Shown piece by piece: positions 10,360-19,515 of a DNA stretch of 64,000 bases. Within the stretch, counting starts at the first letter, position 1; each line of letters begins with the position of its first letter. Under the pieces are notes generated by a model that did no database searches, was not told where the DNA came from, and worked only from the letters and a program-made list of their open reading frames with translations. The DNA lies in the NCBI GenBank assembly GCA_041483135.1, contig JBGPFE010000005.1:1-64000 (forward strand), given 5' to 3'. The position numbers were made by a program, and so were the translations under genes. The DNA comes from PALSA-1004 sp041483135 (lineage in GTDB: Bacteria > Pseudomonadota > Gammaproteobacteria > Burkholderiales > SG8-41).

Positions 10360-11600
10360 GTCTGCTGATGAAGGCCTTGGAAAAGGCCGCCAAGGACCGC
10401 GAGGATACCGATGCCGAGCGCGCCGCCGCCGCGCCCGCCGCCGCAACGGCGAGCGCTGCCGCGGCAAAGTCCGAACTCACGCTCGAGCCGGTAGCGCCGC
10501 AGCCAGCAGCGCCGCGCGAACCCTCGCTGGCACCGCGCCAGCCAGCCCGAGCCGCGCCAACGGCGCCTGCTGCGGCATCGCGCGAATCAGCGCAGGCTGC
10601 CACCGTAATCCGCGCCAGCCAGCGCGCAGCCGGCGGCGGCATCGGCGCCTACGTGCGCGAGCATCCATTGATCGTATTCGGCGCGCTTGCCGCGCTGTTT
10701 CTGATCGCCTACTACGCCTACCTCTTTCTGCAGCCGGGCACTCCGTTCAAACAGCCGCTGCGGCCGGCACAGCCGGCGTCGAGCGTGCCGGCGCCCACTC
10801 CCGCTGCCAGCGGCGGCACGGTCCCCGTAGCGCAGCCGCCAATCGCAATCACATCATTGCTGCCGCCCATGCAGGCAGGCGCCGACACGGGAAAACCCAA
10901 GCCGCAGGCACCACCGGCACCCTCTGCCGCGGCGGCGGTAAGTGCCGCTGCGCAAGCGCCCGCGGCACCCGTGCCGCCAGCCGCGCGCGACACGATCAAG
11001 GTCACCGCCGGCGGCGCGATGCCCGCCGTCAACCCGCTGCTTACGGAAGCCTACGTGGCGCTCAACGCCGGCAACCTCGAATCATCGCAGCGGCTTTATA
11101 ACCAATTGCTGAGAAACGAACCCGGCAACATCGATGCTCTGCTCGGACTGGCTGCGATCGCAACGCAGCAGGGCGACGGCGACCAGGCCGCGAAACATTA
11201 CCTCAAAGTGCTCGAGCTCGACCCGCGCAACACACTGGCGCAGGCGGGATTGATCGGCATGCTCGGCCGCGCCGACCCGCTCTCCGCCGAAACCCGCCTC
11301 AAGCAATTGATCGAGCGCGATCCGTCGGCCTACCTCTATTTCACGCTCGGCAACGTTTATGCCGACCAGAGCCGCTGGCCGGATGCGCAGCAGGCATACT
11401 TCCAGGCGCATCATCTGCAGCCCGACAATCCGGACTACGCCTATAATCTCGCGGTCGGGCTCGAGCATGTCGGCCAACCCAAAGCGGCGCTCAGCTTTTA
11501 TCGGCGCGCGGCGCAGCTCGCCGCGGCCAAAGGCCGCGCCAACTTCAGCATCGCCGCCGCCCAGGAGCGCATCAGCAAGCTCGCCAAAGTCGTGGAGTAG
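10356..11600 (+). CDS. mshN: MshN-like TPR protein
   Basis: Membrane-anchored tetratricopeptide protein of MSHA pilus assembly, 414 residues. It begins MSLLMKALEKAAKDRE, the usual start of this family. An Ala/Pro-rich low-complexity region and one membrane span follow (about 108-126, LIVFGALAALFLIAYYAYLF), then a second Ala/Pro-rich linker. From about residue 225 there are at least four TPR units (LLTEAYVALNAGNLESSQRLYNQ, ALLGLAAIATQQGDGDQA and so on). It is translationally coupled to mshL by a 4-bp overlap. TPR proteins of this kind stabilise the secretin or link it to the inner-membrane machinery. Confidence 0.82.
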   Translation: MSLLMKALEKAAKDREDTDAERAAAAPAAATASAAAAKSELTLEPVAPQPAAPREPSLAPRQPARAAPTAPAAASRESAQAATVIRASQRAAGGGIGAYVREHPLIVFGALAALFLIAYYAYLFLQPGTPFKQPLRPAQPASSVPAPTPAASGGTVPVAQPPIAITSLLPPMQAGADTGKPKPQAPPAPSAAAAVSAAAQAPAAPVPPAARDTIKVTAGGAMPAVNPLLTEAYVALNAGNLESSQRLYNQLLRNEPGNIDALLGLAAIATQQGDGDQAAKHYLKVLELDPRNTLAQAGLIGMLGRADPLSAETRLKQLIERDPSAYLYFTLGNVYADQSRWPDAQQAYFQAHHLQPDNPDYAYNLAVGLEHVGQPKAALSFYRRAAQLAAAKGRANFSIAAAQERISKLAKVVE

Positions 11601-11696
11601 CCCCTGTCCCGCCCCTCACGGCGCGATAGCGCGATTCGGCAGCGGGAGGAAGCACCAATGCAGCGCAACTCACTGTCCGTGGCACACTAAACTCAG

Positions 11697-13400
11697 ATGG
11701 CCGAACAGCGCAAAAAACTGCGTTTAGGCGAACTGCTTATCCAGCAGGGGTTGATCACCCCCGACCAGCTCGGCATCGCGCTCGCCGAGCAGAAACAGAA
11801 CAACATCCCGATCGGCCGCCAGCTGGTGCGCCTCGGCTTCATCACCGAAGCCGCGATCCGCGACATCATGGCGCGTACCGTCGGCCAGGAATCGATCGAC
11901 CTTGCACAGGTCGTGGCCGACCCCGAAGCGCTGAAGCTGGTGCCGCAAGACTTTGCGCGTCGCCATCGCCTGCTGCCGATCGCTTATGACGCCGAAGAGC
12001 ACCTGCTCACCGTCGCCACCACCGAAATCTTCAACATCGTTGCGCTCGACCAGCTGCGTGCGGCCATGGGCCCCAGCGTCGAGCTCAAGACCCAGCTCGC
12101 AGGTGAAGCACAGCTCGAAGACTATATCGATCAGTTTTACGGCCATGAGCTGTCGGTCGACGGCATCCTGCAGGAAATCGAAACCGGCGAAATCGACTAC
12201 CAGAGCCTGCAAGCGGGCGGTGATGAATACACGCAGCCGATGGTGCGGCTCGTCAACGCGCTGCTGGTCGATGCCGTCAAGCGCGGCGCCTCCGACATCC
12301 ACTTCGAACCCGAATATGCTTTCCTGCGCATCCGCTACCGCATCGACGGCGTGCTCGAAACGGTAAGAAGCCTGCATAAGACCTACATGCCGGGCATCAC
12401 GGTGCGCGTCAAGGTGATCAGCGCCATGAACATCGCGGAAACGCGGGCGCCGCAGGACGGCCGCTTGTCGCTGACGCTGAACGGCCGGCCGATCGACTTT
12501 CGGGTTTCGACCCATCCGACGATCCACGGCGAGAACATAGTGCTGCGGATACTCGACCGCGAAAAATCGATCATCAGTCTCGACAAGATGAACTTGCCGA
12601 AGCCGACGCTGGCGAGGCTCAATTTGATGCTGGCGCGCCCCGAGGGCATCCTGATCGTGACCGGCCCGACCGGCAGCGGCAAAACCACATCGTTGTATTC
12701 GCTGCTGTCGCAGGTCAACGACGAAACCGTCAATATCATGACGATGGAGGACCCGGTCGAGTATCCGGTGACGCTGATGCGCCAGACTTCGGTCAACGAT
12801 GCGGTGCGCATGGACTTCGCCGACGGCATCCGCTCGATGATGCGCCAGGATCCGGACATCATCCTGGTCGGCGAGATCCGCGATCACGATACCGCGGAAA
12901 TGGCGTTTCGCGCCGCCATGACCGGCCATCAGGTGTTCAGCACTCTGCACACCAACTCGGCGCTCGGCGCGTTCCCGCGCCTGCTCGACATCGGTATCCA
13001 GCCCGACATCATGGCCGGCAATATCATCGGCGTGATCGCACAACGCCTGGTGCGCATGCTATGCATGCACTGCAAGGAAGCCTATGCGCCGACGCCGGAA
13101 GAGCGGCAGATACTCGGCGCGGCGGCTGAAAAAACAAATTACATTTACCGCCCGGTGGGCTGCTCCAAATGCCTCAACAAGGGCTACAAGGGCCGCAGCG
13201 CGGTGATGGAGCTGCTGGTGATGGACGGCGACCTCGATGAGCTCGTCGCCCGCCGCGCCACCGCAAAGGAATTGCGCGCCGCAGCGCTTGCCAAGAATTT
13301 CCGGCCGCTGGCGGAAGAAGGGATCGCCCGCGTGCTCGACGGCACCACCAGCCTCGCCGAGGCCTCGCGCGCGGTCGATCTTACCAGCCGGTATATATGA
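11697..13400 (+). CDS. mshE: MshE-type pilus extension ATPase (GspE/PilB family)
   Basis: Hexameric cytoplasmic ATPase that powers pilus extension, 567 residues. The first 150 residues form the MshEN/N1E domain, which binds c-di-GMP in MshE and PilB proteins; the RLGELLIQQGLITPDQL pattern is repeated as RQLVRLGFITEAAI. The catalytic core has Walker A GPTGSGKTT (323-331), the Asp-box MEDPVEYPV, Walker B IILVGEIRD and the His-box FSTLHTNSA. A zinc-binding tetracysteine, CMHC followed by CSKC, comes near residue 455. All catalytic motifs are intact. It is separated from mshG by a short-word inverted repeat. Confidence 0.93.
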   Translation: MAEQRKKLRLGELLIQQGLITPDQLGIALAEQKQNNIPIGRQLVRLGFITEAAIRDIMARTVGQESIDLAQVVADPEALKLVPQDFARRHRLLPIAYDAEEHLLTVATTEIFNIVALDQLRAAMGPSVELKTQLAGEAQLEDYIDQFYGHELSVDGILQEIETGEIDYQSLQAGGDEYTQPMVRLVNALLVDAVKRGASDIHFEPEYAFLRIRYRIDGVLETVRSLHKTYMPGITVRVKVISAMNIAETRAPQDGRLSLTLNGRPIDFRVSTHPTIHGENIVLRILDREKSIISLDKMNLPKPTLARLNLMLARPEGILIVTGPTGSGKTTSLYSLLSQVNDETVNIMTMEDPVEYPVTLMRQTSVNDAVRMDFADGIRSMMRQDPDIILVGEIRDHDTAEMAFRAAMTGHQVFSTLHTNSALGAFPRLLDIGIQPDIMAGNIIGVIAQRLVRMLCMHCKEAYAPTPEERQILGAAAEKTNYIYRPVGCSKCLNKGYKGRSAVMELLVMDGDLDELVARRATAKELRAAALAKNFRPLAEEGIARVLDGTTSLAEASRAVDLTSRYI

Positions 13401-13405
13401 TAAAA

Positions 13406-13477
13406 GTTTCGAGTTTCGAGTTTGGAATTTTAGGCATGAAACGCGAGCGAATATCTGCCAACCTGCAACTCGAAACC
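13406..13477. repeat. Short-word inverted repeat (TTTCGAG type)
   Basis: GTTTCGAGTT at 13406-13415 is repeated inverted as AACTCGAAAC at 13468-13477. The left arm holds tandem copies of the word GTTTCGA. It fills the gap between the mshE stop and the mshG start. Confidence 0.65.
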
Positions 13478-13486
13478 TGATTGATC

Positions 13487-14695
13487 ATGCCTGCCTTCAA
13501 ATATAAAGCCGTCGACAAAACCGGGCGCCCGGCGCGCGGCGCGCTTGACGCCGTGAACGAAGTCGATCTCGAGCTGCGGCTGCGCCGCATGGGGCTCGAC
13601 CTGGTCACGTACCGCGAGGTCGACAAATCCGCCGGCGGCTTTGCCGGCGGCGGCAGCATCACACGCCGCGACCTGATCACGTTCTGCTTCGACATGGAGC
13701 AGCTCACGCGCTCCGGCATCCCGCTCATGGACGGTACCCGCGATTTGCGCGATTCGATCGAAAATCCGCGTTTTCGCGAGGTGCTCACGACACTGATCGA
13801 GGACATGGAAGGCGGCCGCATCCTGTCGCAGGCGATGTCGCAACACCCCTACGTATTCGACAACGTGTTCGTGAGCCTGATCCGCGCCGGCGAGCAGGCC
13901 GGACAGCTGACCAAAGTGTTCGAAAACCTCGGCAATACGCTCAAATGGGAGGACGAGCTCGCCTCCCAGACCAAGCGCCTGTTGATGTACCCGGCGCTGG
14001 TGCTGGTGGTGGTGATAGGCGTGATGATGTTCATGCTGATGTACCTGGTGCCGCAGGTGGTGCAACTGTTGAGAACCATGGGCATCGTGCTGCCGCTGCA
14101 GACGCGCATACTGATTTTCGTCTCCAACATCGTCGTCAACTACTGGCCGTTCGTGTTCGGCGTGCCGATAGCGCTCGCGATCGCGATAGCGTCCCTGGTA
14201 CGCCAGAGCCCGAAGGCGCGATATTTGTGGGACCACACGAAACTGCATCTGCCGGTGACCGGTCCAATTCTGCAGAAAATCATAATGTCGCGCTTCACCA
14301 ATTTCTTTGCCCTCATGTACCAGTCCGGCATCACCATTCTGGAGGCGATCAAGACCTCGGAGGAAATCGTCGGTAATCGCGTGATCGCCGACGGCCTGAT
14401 GCGCGCCGGCGCGCAGATCAACGCCGGCGACAGCCTGACGGAAACGTTCCGGAACCTCGGCATATTCCCGCCGCTGGTTATCCGCATGCTGCGTGTCGGC
14501 GAAGCCACGGGCGCGCTCGACACCGCGCTGCTCAACGTCACCTATTTCTACAACCGCGACGTCAAGGAAGCAGTTGACAAGGGTCTCGCGATGCTCGGGC
14601 CGGTGCTCACCATAGTGCTCGGCGGCATGCTGGTGGTGATCATGTGGTCGGTGTTGGGCCCGGTGTATGATATTCTCGGCAAACTGAAGTTCTGA
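13487..14695 (+). CDS. mshG: MshG-type pilus platform protein (GspF/PilC family)
   Basis: Polytopic inner-membrane platform protein of the type IV pilus motor, 402 residues from ATG 13487 (MPAFKYKAVDKTGRPARGAL, the standard family start). It has two GspF domains with the usual membrane segments (LVLVVVIGVMMFMLMYLVPQVV in the first half, MLGPVLTIVLGGMLVVIMWSVL at the end) and the conserved GIPLMDGTRDL and SGITILEAIKTSEEIV repeats. An in-frame TTG two codons upstream would add only two residues. It interacts with MshE. Confidence 0.92.
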   Translation: MPAFKYKAVDKTGRPARGALDAVNEVDLELRLRRMGLDLVTYREVDKSAGGFAGGGSITRRDLITFCFDMEQLTRSGIPLMDGTRDLRDSIENPRFREVLTTLIEDMEGGRILSQAMSQHPYVFDNVFVSLIRAGEQAGQLTKVFENLGNTLKWEDELASQTKRLLMYPALVLVVVIGVMMFMLMYLVPQVVQLLRTMGIVLPLQTRILIFVSNIVVNYWPFVFGVPIALAIAIASLVRQSPKARYLWDHTKLHLPVTGPILQKIIMSRFTNFFALMYQSGITILEAIKTSEEIVGNRVIADGLMRAGAQINAGDSLTETFRNLGIFPPLVIRMLRVGEATGALDTALLNVTYFYNRDVKEAVDKGLAMLGPVLTIVLGGMLVVIMWSVLGPVYDILGKLKF

Positions 14696-14731
14696 CTAAC
14701 CCCCTCATCGCAATGACGAATTCACCAGACC

Positions 14732-16297
14732 ATGGCAGATAAGCTTCTGATCTCGGTCTCCGCCAGCCAGGTCAGCGCGGCGCGCTGGGCGGGCGGGCGC
14801 TTCGCCAGAAGCCACATGTTCGCCAATAACGAAGATGGGCTTGCCGGGTTCAAGGATTACATCGCGCACATCAGCCACTTGCCGGTGCACATGCTGGTCG
14901 ACGCAGTCGAGGAAGACTACCGCTTCGAATTGCTGCCGCACAGTTTCGGCGCCGACCGCAGCGAGATGGTGAACCGCAAACTCAAGCAGCATTACCGCAA
15001 CACGCCGTATTGCAGCGCGCGGCCTCAGGGCCGCGATTCCGGCAAGCGGCGCGACGACCGCTACCTGTTCTGCGCGCTCACCAATCCGGAACTGGTCACG
15101 TCGTGGGTACAAGCGGTCATCGAGCGCGAATTGCCGATAGCCGGAATTTATCTGCTGCCGACCGTCAGCCACGGCCTGGTCGAAAAACTGCAGCTCAAGC
15201 AGGCCAATCTGCTGATGGTGTCGATCCACAGCTCCGGCATGCGATTGACTTACTTCCGCGATCAGAAGCTGCGCATCAGCCGGTTGGCGCGCATCGACAG
15301 CACCGGGCCGCAGGCGATCAAGAGCTACGCTGAGGAGATTTCAAACACCCGCCTGTATCTGCATGCGCTGCGCATCATGACGCTCGATGAGCAGCTGTCG
15401 GTGCTGGTCATCGACCGCGACGACTCGTTGACCGAACTCGCTGATGCCATTGCGCGCGATAACCCGAACATCGAATGCCGCCGCCTCGGACGCCCGGAAA
15501 TCGTTGCCAGTCTCGGCATCTCCGCGCCGGCGCTGGATTCATCGGCCGACGCGTTTTATCTGCAACTGCTGGGGCTGCACGCACCTGACAGCAATCTCGC
15601 GCCCGCCAATATCACGTCAGGCTACCGCCAGCACCAGGCGCGCCACGCCTTTTACGCGCTGGCCGGCGTCACCGCCTTCGCGGCCGCCGCCTGGTGTACT
15701 TTCACCCTCTATCAGATCATCGATACCCGGTTCGACACCACAGCCGCAACGCGGCAGACCGCTCAATTGCAAGCGCAATACCAGGAAGAGACGCGGCGGT
15801 TTCCGGCGGCACCCACTTCCGCCGAGAACCTCAAACGCGCGGTCGAGATTTCGCAAAAAATCGGCAGCACTACGCGCTCGCCCGAGGCCATGATGGATAT
15901 CGTCGGCCAGGCGCTCGACAGCAACCCGGCCATCATATTGAAGACCTTTGGCTGGAAGTACGGCCCCGCCGCCGAGATCGAAGCGGAACCCGGCAAAGCA
16001 AGCAAGCCCATGGGTAATTCCGGCGCGCCGGCCCCGGCCGCCGGGTCACGCCGGCAAAGCGGGCTGGTCGATGGAGAAGTACGGCCGTTCCGCGGCGACT
16101 ACCGTGACGCGATCGAAACCATCGACCGTTTCGCCGAGACGCTGTTAAAGCAACCGCAAGTGGCCGAGGTGAAAATCCTCAAGCTGCCGCTTAACATCAA
16201 CCCCGGCCTCACGCTGTCCGGCAACACGACCGACAGCCGCGAGCAGGCCGGCAGGGCTGAATTCAAACTGGTGCTGGTGTTGAAACAGCCGTTATGA
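14732..16297 (+). CDS. mshI: MshI-like pilus assembly protein (PilM/PilN-like)
   Basis: A 521-residue protein at the position of mshI. The first 300 residues resemble an actin-like PilM/GspL cytoplasmic domain (LLISVSASQVSAARWAG at the start, VSIHSSGMRLTYFRD in the middle). One membrane span follows near 310-330 (HAFYALAGVTAFAAAAWCTF), then a periplasmic PilN-like part with a coiled-coil-prone stretch. It probably bridges the cytoplasmic ATPase and the PilO-like protein encoded next, which overlaps it by ATGA. Function is inferred from position and layout; primary sequence similarity in this family is low. Confidence 0.7.
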   Translation: MADKLLISVSASQVSAARWAGGRFARSHMFANNEDGLAGFKDYIAHISHLPVHMLVDAVEEDYRFELLPHSFGADRSEMVNRKLKQHYRNTPYCSARPQGRDSGKRRDDRYLFCALTNPELVTSWVQAVIERELPIAGIYLLPTVSHGLVEKLQLKQANLLMVSIHSSGMRLTYFRDQKLRISRLARIDSTGPQAIKSYAEEISNTRLYLHALRIMTLDEQLSVLVIDRDDSLTELADAIARDNPNIECRRLGRPEIVASLGISAPALDSSADAFYLQLLGLHAPDSNLAPANITSGYRQHQARHAFYALAGVTAFAAAAWCTFTLYQIIDTRFDTTAATRQTAQLQAQYQEETRRFPAAPTSAENLKRAVEISQKIGSTTRSPEAMMDIVGQALDSNPAIILKTFGWKYGPAAEIEAEPGKASKPMGNSGAPAPAAGSRRQSGLVDGEVRPFRGDYRDAIETIDRFAETLLKQPQVAEVKILKLPLNINPGLTLSGNTTDSREQAGRAEFKLVLVLKQPL

Positions 16298-16905
16298 ACG
16301 CGAACGACCTGCGCGCACTGAGGACCCCGCTGATTGCACTGGTCATGGTGGCGGTAATTGGTGCCGGCCTGATTTATTACAGCAACCTCACCCTCGAGCA
16401 GACAAGGTTCGCCTTGGCGCAGCAGCAGGTCAAGTTGCGCGAAGCGCGCACGCGGCTGCAGAAATCCGGCGATGAAAAAGACATCATCGTCCGCTATCTG
16501 AACAACTACCAGTTTCTGCAACGCCTCGGCTTCGTCGGCGATGAGCAGCGCATCAACTGGCTGGACGGATTGCGCCTCACCAATCAACAGACGCAGCTGT
16601 TCGGCGTCGATTACCAGATCAGCGTGCAGCAGCCTTATCCTTACGCAAGGGAACTCGAGCCAGGCCAGTTAGCGCTGTATCAGTCGGTGATGAAGATCAA
16701 CGTCAGGCTGCTGCACGAGGGCGATCTGATACGTTTTCTCGGCACGCTCGCCAGCCAAAGGGCCGGCGTATTCTCGGTCAACGAATGCACGCTGCAACGC
16801 ATCGACACCGGGGGCAGCATCCGCTTTCAGCCCAACGTGCGCGCGGATTGCGAACTCGCCTGGATCACGGTACGGCCGGTTACTCCGGGAGAAAAGAAAT
16901 CATGA
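16294..16905 (+). CDS. mshJ: MshJ/PilO-like pilus assembly protein
   Basis: A 203-residue bitopic inner-membrane protein. One membrane segment near residues 12-28 (PLIALVMVAVIGAGLIYY) is followed by a coiled coil (LEQTRFALAQQQVKLREARTR) and a small alpha/beta periplasmic domain, the layout of PilO/GspM proteins. It overlaps the gene before it and the gene after it by four bases each, which indicates tight translational coupling. It is assigned as MshJ by place in the operon and topology. Confidence 0.68.
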   Translation: MNANDLRALRTPLIALVMVAVIGAGLIYYSNLTLEQTRFALAQQQVKLREARTRLQKSGDEKDIIVRYLNNYQFLQRLGFVGDEQRINWLDGLRLTNQQTQLFGVDYQISVQQPYPYARELEPGQLALYQSVMKINVRLLHEGDLIRFLGTLASQRAGVFSVNECTLQRIDTGGSIRFQPNVRADCELAWITVRPVTPGEKKS

Positions 16906-17504
16906 CCGCACGACTGGCGGCGGCCATCGTTCTGATGTTAGGCGCCGGCACCGCAGCCGGGGCCGATCTCGGCCGCCTGTTTTTTACGCCGGCGCAACGC
17001 GCGACGCTCGATAACGCGCGCAAGCAAAATATTCGCATCGAGATTGGCAGCGAGAATCCACAGGCGGCGGCGCCGGTGGCGCGGAATATCAGCGTCAACG
17101 GCGTGGTCCGGCGCAGCGACGGCAAAAGCACGGTATGGATCAATAACCGCGCAGTCACCGACCGGCAAACGGGCGGCATCGGCGTCTCGCCCGGCAAAAA
17201 CGACAGCCGCGTGAAACTCACCGTGCCCGAGAGCGGCCGCAGCGTCGATCTCAAAGTCGGCCAGTCGGTGGAAATCGTCAGCGGCACTATCGAAGAAGGC
17301 TATGCCCGGCGCATCGCGCCCAACACCGAAACAAAAGCAGTGCCGGGCACTGAAACTACCGCGTCCGGGGTAGAAAAAGGTGCGCCCGCCCAGACCGTAC
17401 AGCCCTCAAAAACTGACGAGGCAGCCACAAAAAGGGCAGCGCGAAATAAAGAACTCGACTTATTGCATGACCTTCAGCTCAATAGCGGCGCGGGATCAAA
17501 ATAG
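16902..17504 (+). CDS. mshK: MshK-like periplasmic protein
   Basis: A 200-residue secreted protein with a clear signal peptide (MTARLAAAIVLMLGAGTAAGA). The mature region begins with LGRLFFTPAQRATLDNAR, a short pattern typical of small proteins in MSHA and related pilus loci, followed by a beta-rich region (NISVNGVVRRSDGKSTVWIN, SVDLKVGQSVEIVSG) and a Thr/Lys-rich tail. A role resembling PilP/GspC (linking platform and secretin) is likely from position. ATG 16902 overlaps the stop of mshJ. Confidence 0.62.
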   Translation: MTARLAAAIVLMLGAGTAAGADLGRLFFTPAQRATLDNARKQNIRIEIGSENPQAAAPVARNISVNGVVRRSDGKSTVWINNRAVTDRQTGGIGVSPGKNDSRVKLTVPESGRSVDLKVGQSVEIVSGTIEEGYARRIAPNTETKAVPGTETTASGVEKGAPAQTVQPSKTDEAATKRAARNKELDLLHDLQLNSGAGSK

Positions 17505-17586
17505 CTTGCGTGCATTTTGCGGCCCCTCTGCAACGCCAGCGTACGAATACCCATAGTGCGGCACTCATTACATAACGTCTAGCAAC

Positions 17587-18822
17587 ATGCGCCGAATATC
17601 CGCTCACCGCCGGCGCAGCAATTTAATGCGCCAAAAAGGCTTCACGCTGATGCTGGTGGTGTTCGTGATCGGCGCGGCTCTGAGCGCGGTGCTGTTCAGT
17701 TACATCAAATCATCGGCCCAGACCATCAATAACGATAAAGTGACCGATGCGGCGCTGGTGCAAGCGAAGGAAGCGCTGATTGGATACGCAGTGAACGATC
17801 CGAATAAACCCGGCATACTGCCATGCCCCGACAACGATAACGACGGTTCAGCGGATTCCCCCTGCGGCGCGATTGGCGTCACTGCGGTTGGAAGGCTTCC
17901 ATGGAAAACGCTGGGGCTCCCCGCTCTTCGCGACGGCTCGGGTGAATGCCTGTGGTATGCCGTGTCGGCCAACTTCAAGAATAGCGGCGCCTCCGGCCCA
18001 AGCACGGTCAATTCGGACTCAGCCGGCACGCTCGTCGTAAACGAAATCGGCGGCACGCCGATATACTCGGGATCCAACTCTGCTCTTGCCATCGTGTTCG
18101 CCCCAGGCGGCACACGCTCCAATCAAGTCAGGAGTCCGGGTTCGACAACCGTATGCGGCGGAAACACGACTGTCGCTAATTACCTGGAAGGCGGCAACGA
18201 GAATGGGGCGGCGACCAATACTTTTATCGTTGGCCAGGCAACGACAACCTTCAACGACCGCTTGCTCGCCATGACCAGCGACGCGCTTTTCCCCGCCGTG
18301 GAATACCGAGTGGGGCGGCAGATTCGCGCCAACCTGGCGGCATATTACGCAGCGCACAACTACTATCCGTTTGCGAGCAATTACGGGGACGCCGCCTTTA
18401 GTTGCGTAACCGGATTGGCGCGAGGGCGGCTACCAAAGCCCGGCGTGGCGGCAGACTATGCGATTTCTGCCGGATGTGGTGGCTTGGCAGATTGGACCGG
18501 CTTGTTGGAACAACCACCCAGCTGGTTCATCACTAATAACTGGCACCTGCTGACCTATTACACGGTTGCGCCAGCCTGTACCCAGAGCAGCCCCGGTTGC
18601 GGCGGCGCCGTGTATCTCACCGTCAACAACACGCAAGCGCCGAACAATGATAAGCAGGCGCTGGTCATTGTCGCTGGGCGCGCGCTCTCCGGTCAGGCGC
18701 GCCCGTGTGCCAGCGTGACCGACTGCCTGGATGGCGCTGAGAACACCAATCTTGACGATATATACGTTAAGAACGTGGTGTCTTCCACATTCAACGACAA
18801 GATCGTGATCGTGGCCCCATGA
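17587..18822 (+). CDS. Large minor-prepilin without Glu5
   Basis: A 411-residue protein with a type IV prepilin leader: basic leader, cleavage site QKG|FTL, then a hydrophobic helix (LMLVVFVIGAALSAVLFSYI). The residue five positions after the cut is Leu, not the usual Glu. In GspK-like and some PilX-like subunits the missing Glu marks the tip of the fibre. The ectodomain contains LPCPDNDNDGSADSPCG and GRLPWKTLGL, a Cys-containing module shared with the next gene. Starts at 17587 (18-residue leader) or 17626 (5-residue leader) are both possible. It overlaps the next prepilin gene by ATGA. Confidence 0.75.
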   Translation: MRRISAHRRRSNLMRQKGFTLMLVVFVIGAALSAVLFSYIKSSAQTINNDKVTDAALVQAKEALIGYAVNDPNKPGILPCPDNDNDGSADSPCGAIGVTAVGRLPWKTLGLPALRDGSGECLWYAVSANFKNSGASGPSTVNSDSAGTLVVNEIGGTPIYSGSNSALAIVFAPGGTRSNQVRSPGSTTVCGGNTTVANYLEGGNENGAATNTFIVGQATTTFNDRLLAMTSDALFPAVEYRVGRQIRANLAAYYAAHNYYPFASNYGDAAFSCVTGLARGRLPKPGVAADYAISAGCGGLADWTGLLEQPPSWFITNNWHLLTYYTVAPACTQSSPGCGGAVYLTVNNTQAPNNDKQALVIVAGRALSGQARPCASVTDCLDGAENTNLDDIYVKNVVSSTFNDKIVIVAP

Positions 18823-19505
18823 AAATGCTGAAAGCGGCGCAGTGCGAAGGTTTTACCCTGTTGGAAATGGCGGTGGTGCTGACGATCATCACCCTGCTGC
18901 TATCGGGATTGCTCGTGCCGCTGACCACCCAAGTTCAGCAGCGCAAGATCAGCGATACACAAAAAGGACTCCAGGAAATCAAGGATGCGCTTGCCGGCTT
19001 CGCGATCATTAATGGTCGCCTGCCGTGTCCGGACACTGATACCGACCCTGCAGCGGCGGGTTACGGAATAGAGGAAGCTTCTTGCGCAGCGACCGTTGCA
19101 GCAGAAGGTTATTTACCCTGGAAAACGCTTGGCGTAACGGATCTGGATGCTTTTGGGGTCAAGCGTACCAATGCTGCCAGCCCAAGAATTGGGGACTGGC
19201 GTTACCGTGTAGATCGAAATTTTGCAGTCGCGTTCAGCTTGACCACGCCGTTTTCAACCGACAGCCTGTCAATAGTTGATAGTGCCAACAATGCACTGAC
19301 CACTACGACTGAACGTCCGATTGCCATTGTATTTTCGGCCGGTCCCAATACCACGCCCGACGGTCAGAACGCCAGCGGCAGCTATGAAGGCACCAGCGGC
19401 ATTTACCAGAGCGACGTGCCCAGTACAACTTTCGATGACATTTTAATCTGGGTTTCGCGGCCGACGCTTTTCAATCGGATGACCGCGGCAGGCAAACTGC
19501 CGTGA
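18819..19505 (+). CDS. Type IV prepilin-like protein (Glu5 present)
   Basis: A 228-residue prepilin with leader MKMLKAAQCEG and cleavage before FTLLEMAVV, which has the canonical Glu5. The ectodomain repeats the module of its neighbour: GRLPCPDTDTDPAAAGYG, a second Cys, then GYLPWKTLGV. The pair therefore looks like a tandem duplication or two interacting minor pilins. It is the last gene of the forward pilus operon and its stop lies ten bases from the stop of the convergent histidine kinase. Confidence 0.78.
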   Translation: MKMLKAAQCEGFTLLEMAVVLTIITLLLSGLLVPLTTQVQQRKISDTQKGLQEIKDALAGFAIINGRLPCPDTDTDPAAAGYGIEEASCAATVAAEGYLPWKTLGVTDLDAFGVKRTNAASPRIGDWRYRVDRNFAVAFSLTTPFSTDSLSIVDSANNALTTTTERPIAIVFSAGPNTTPDGQNASGSYEGTSGIYQSDVPSTTFDDILIWVSRPTLFNRMTAAGKLP

Positions 19506-19515
19506 ATGATGCGCC

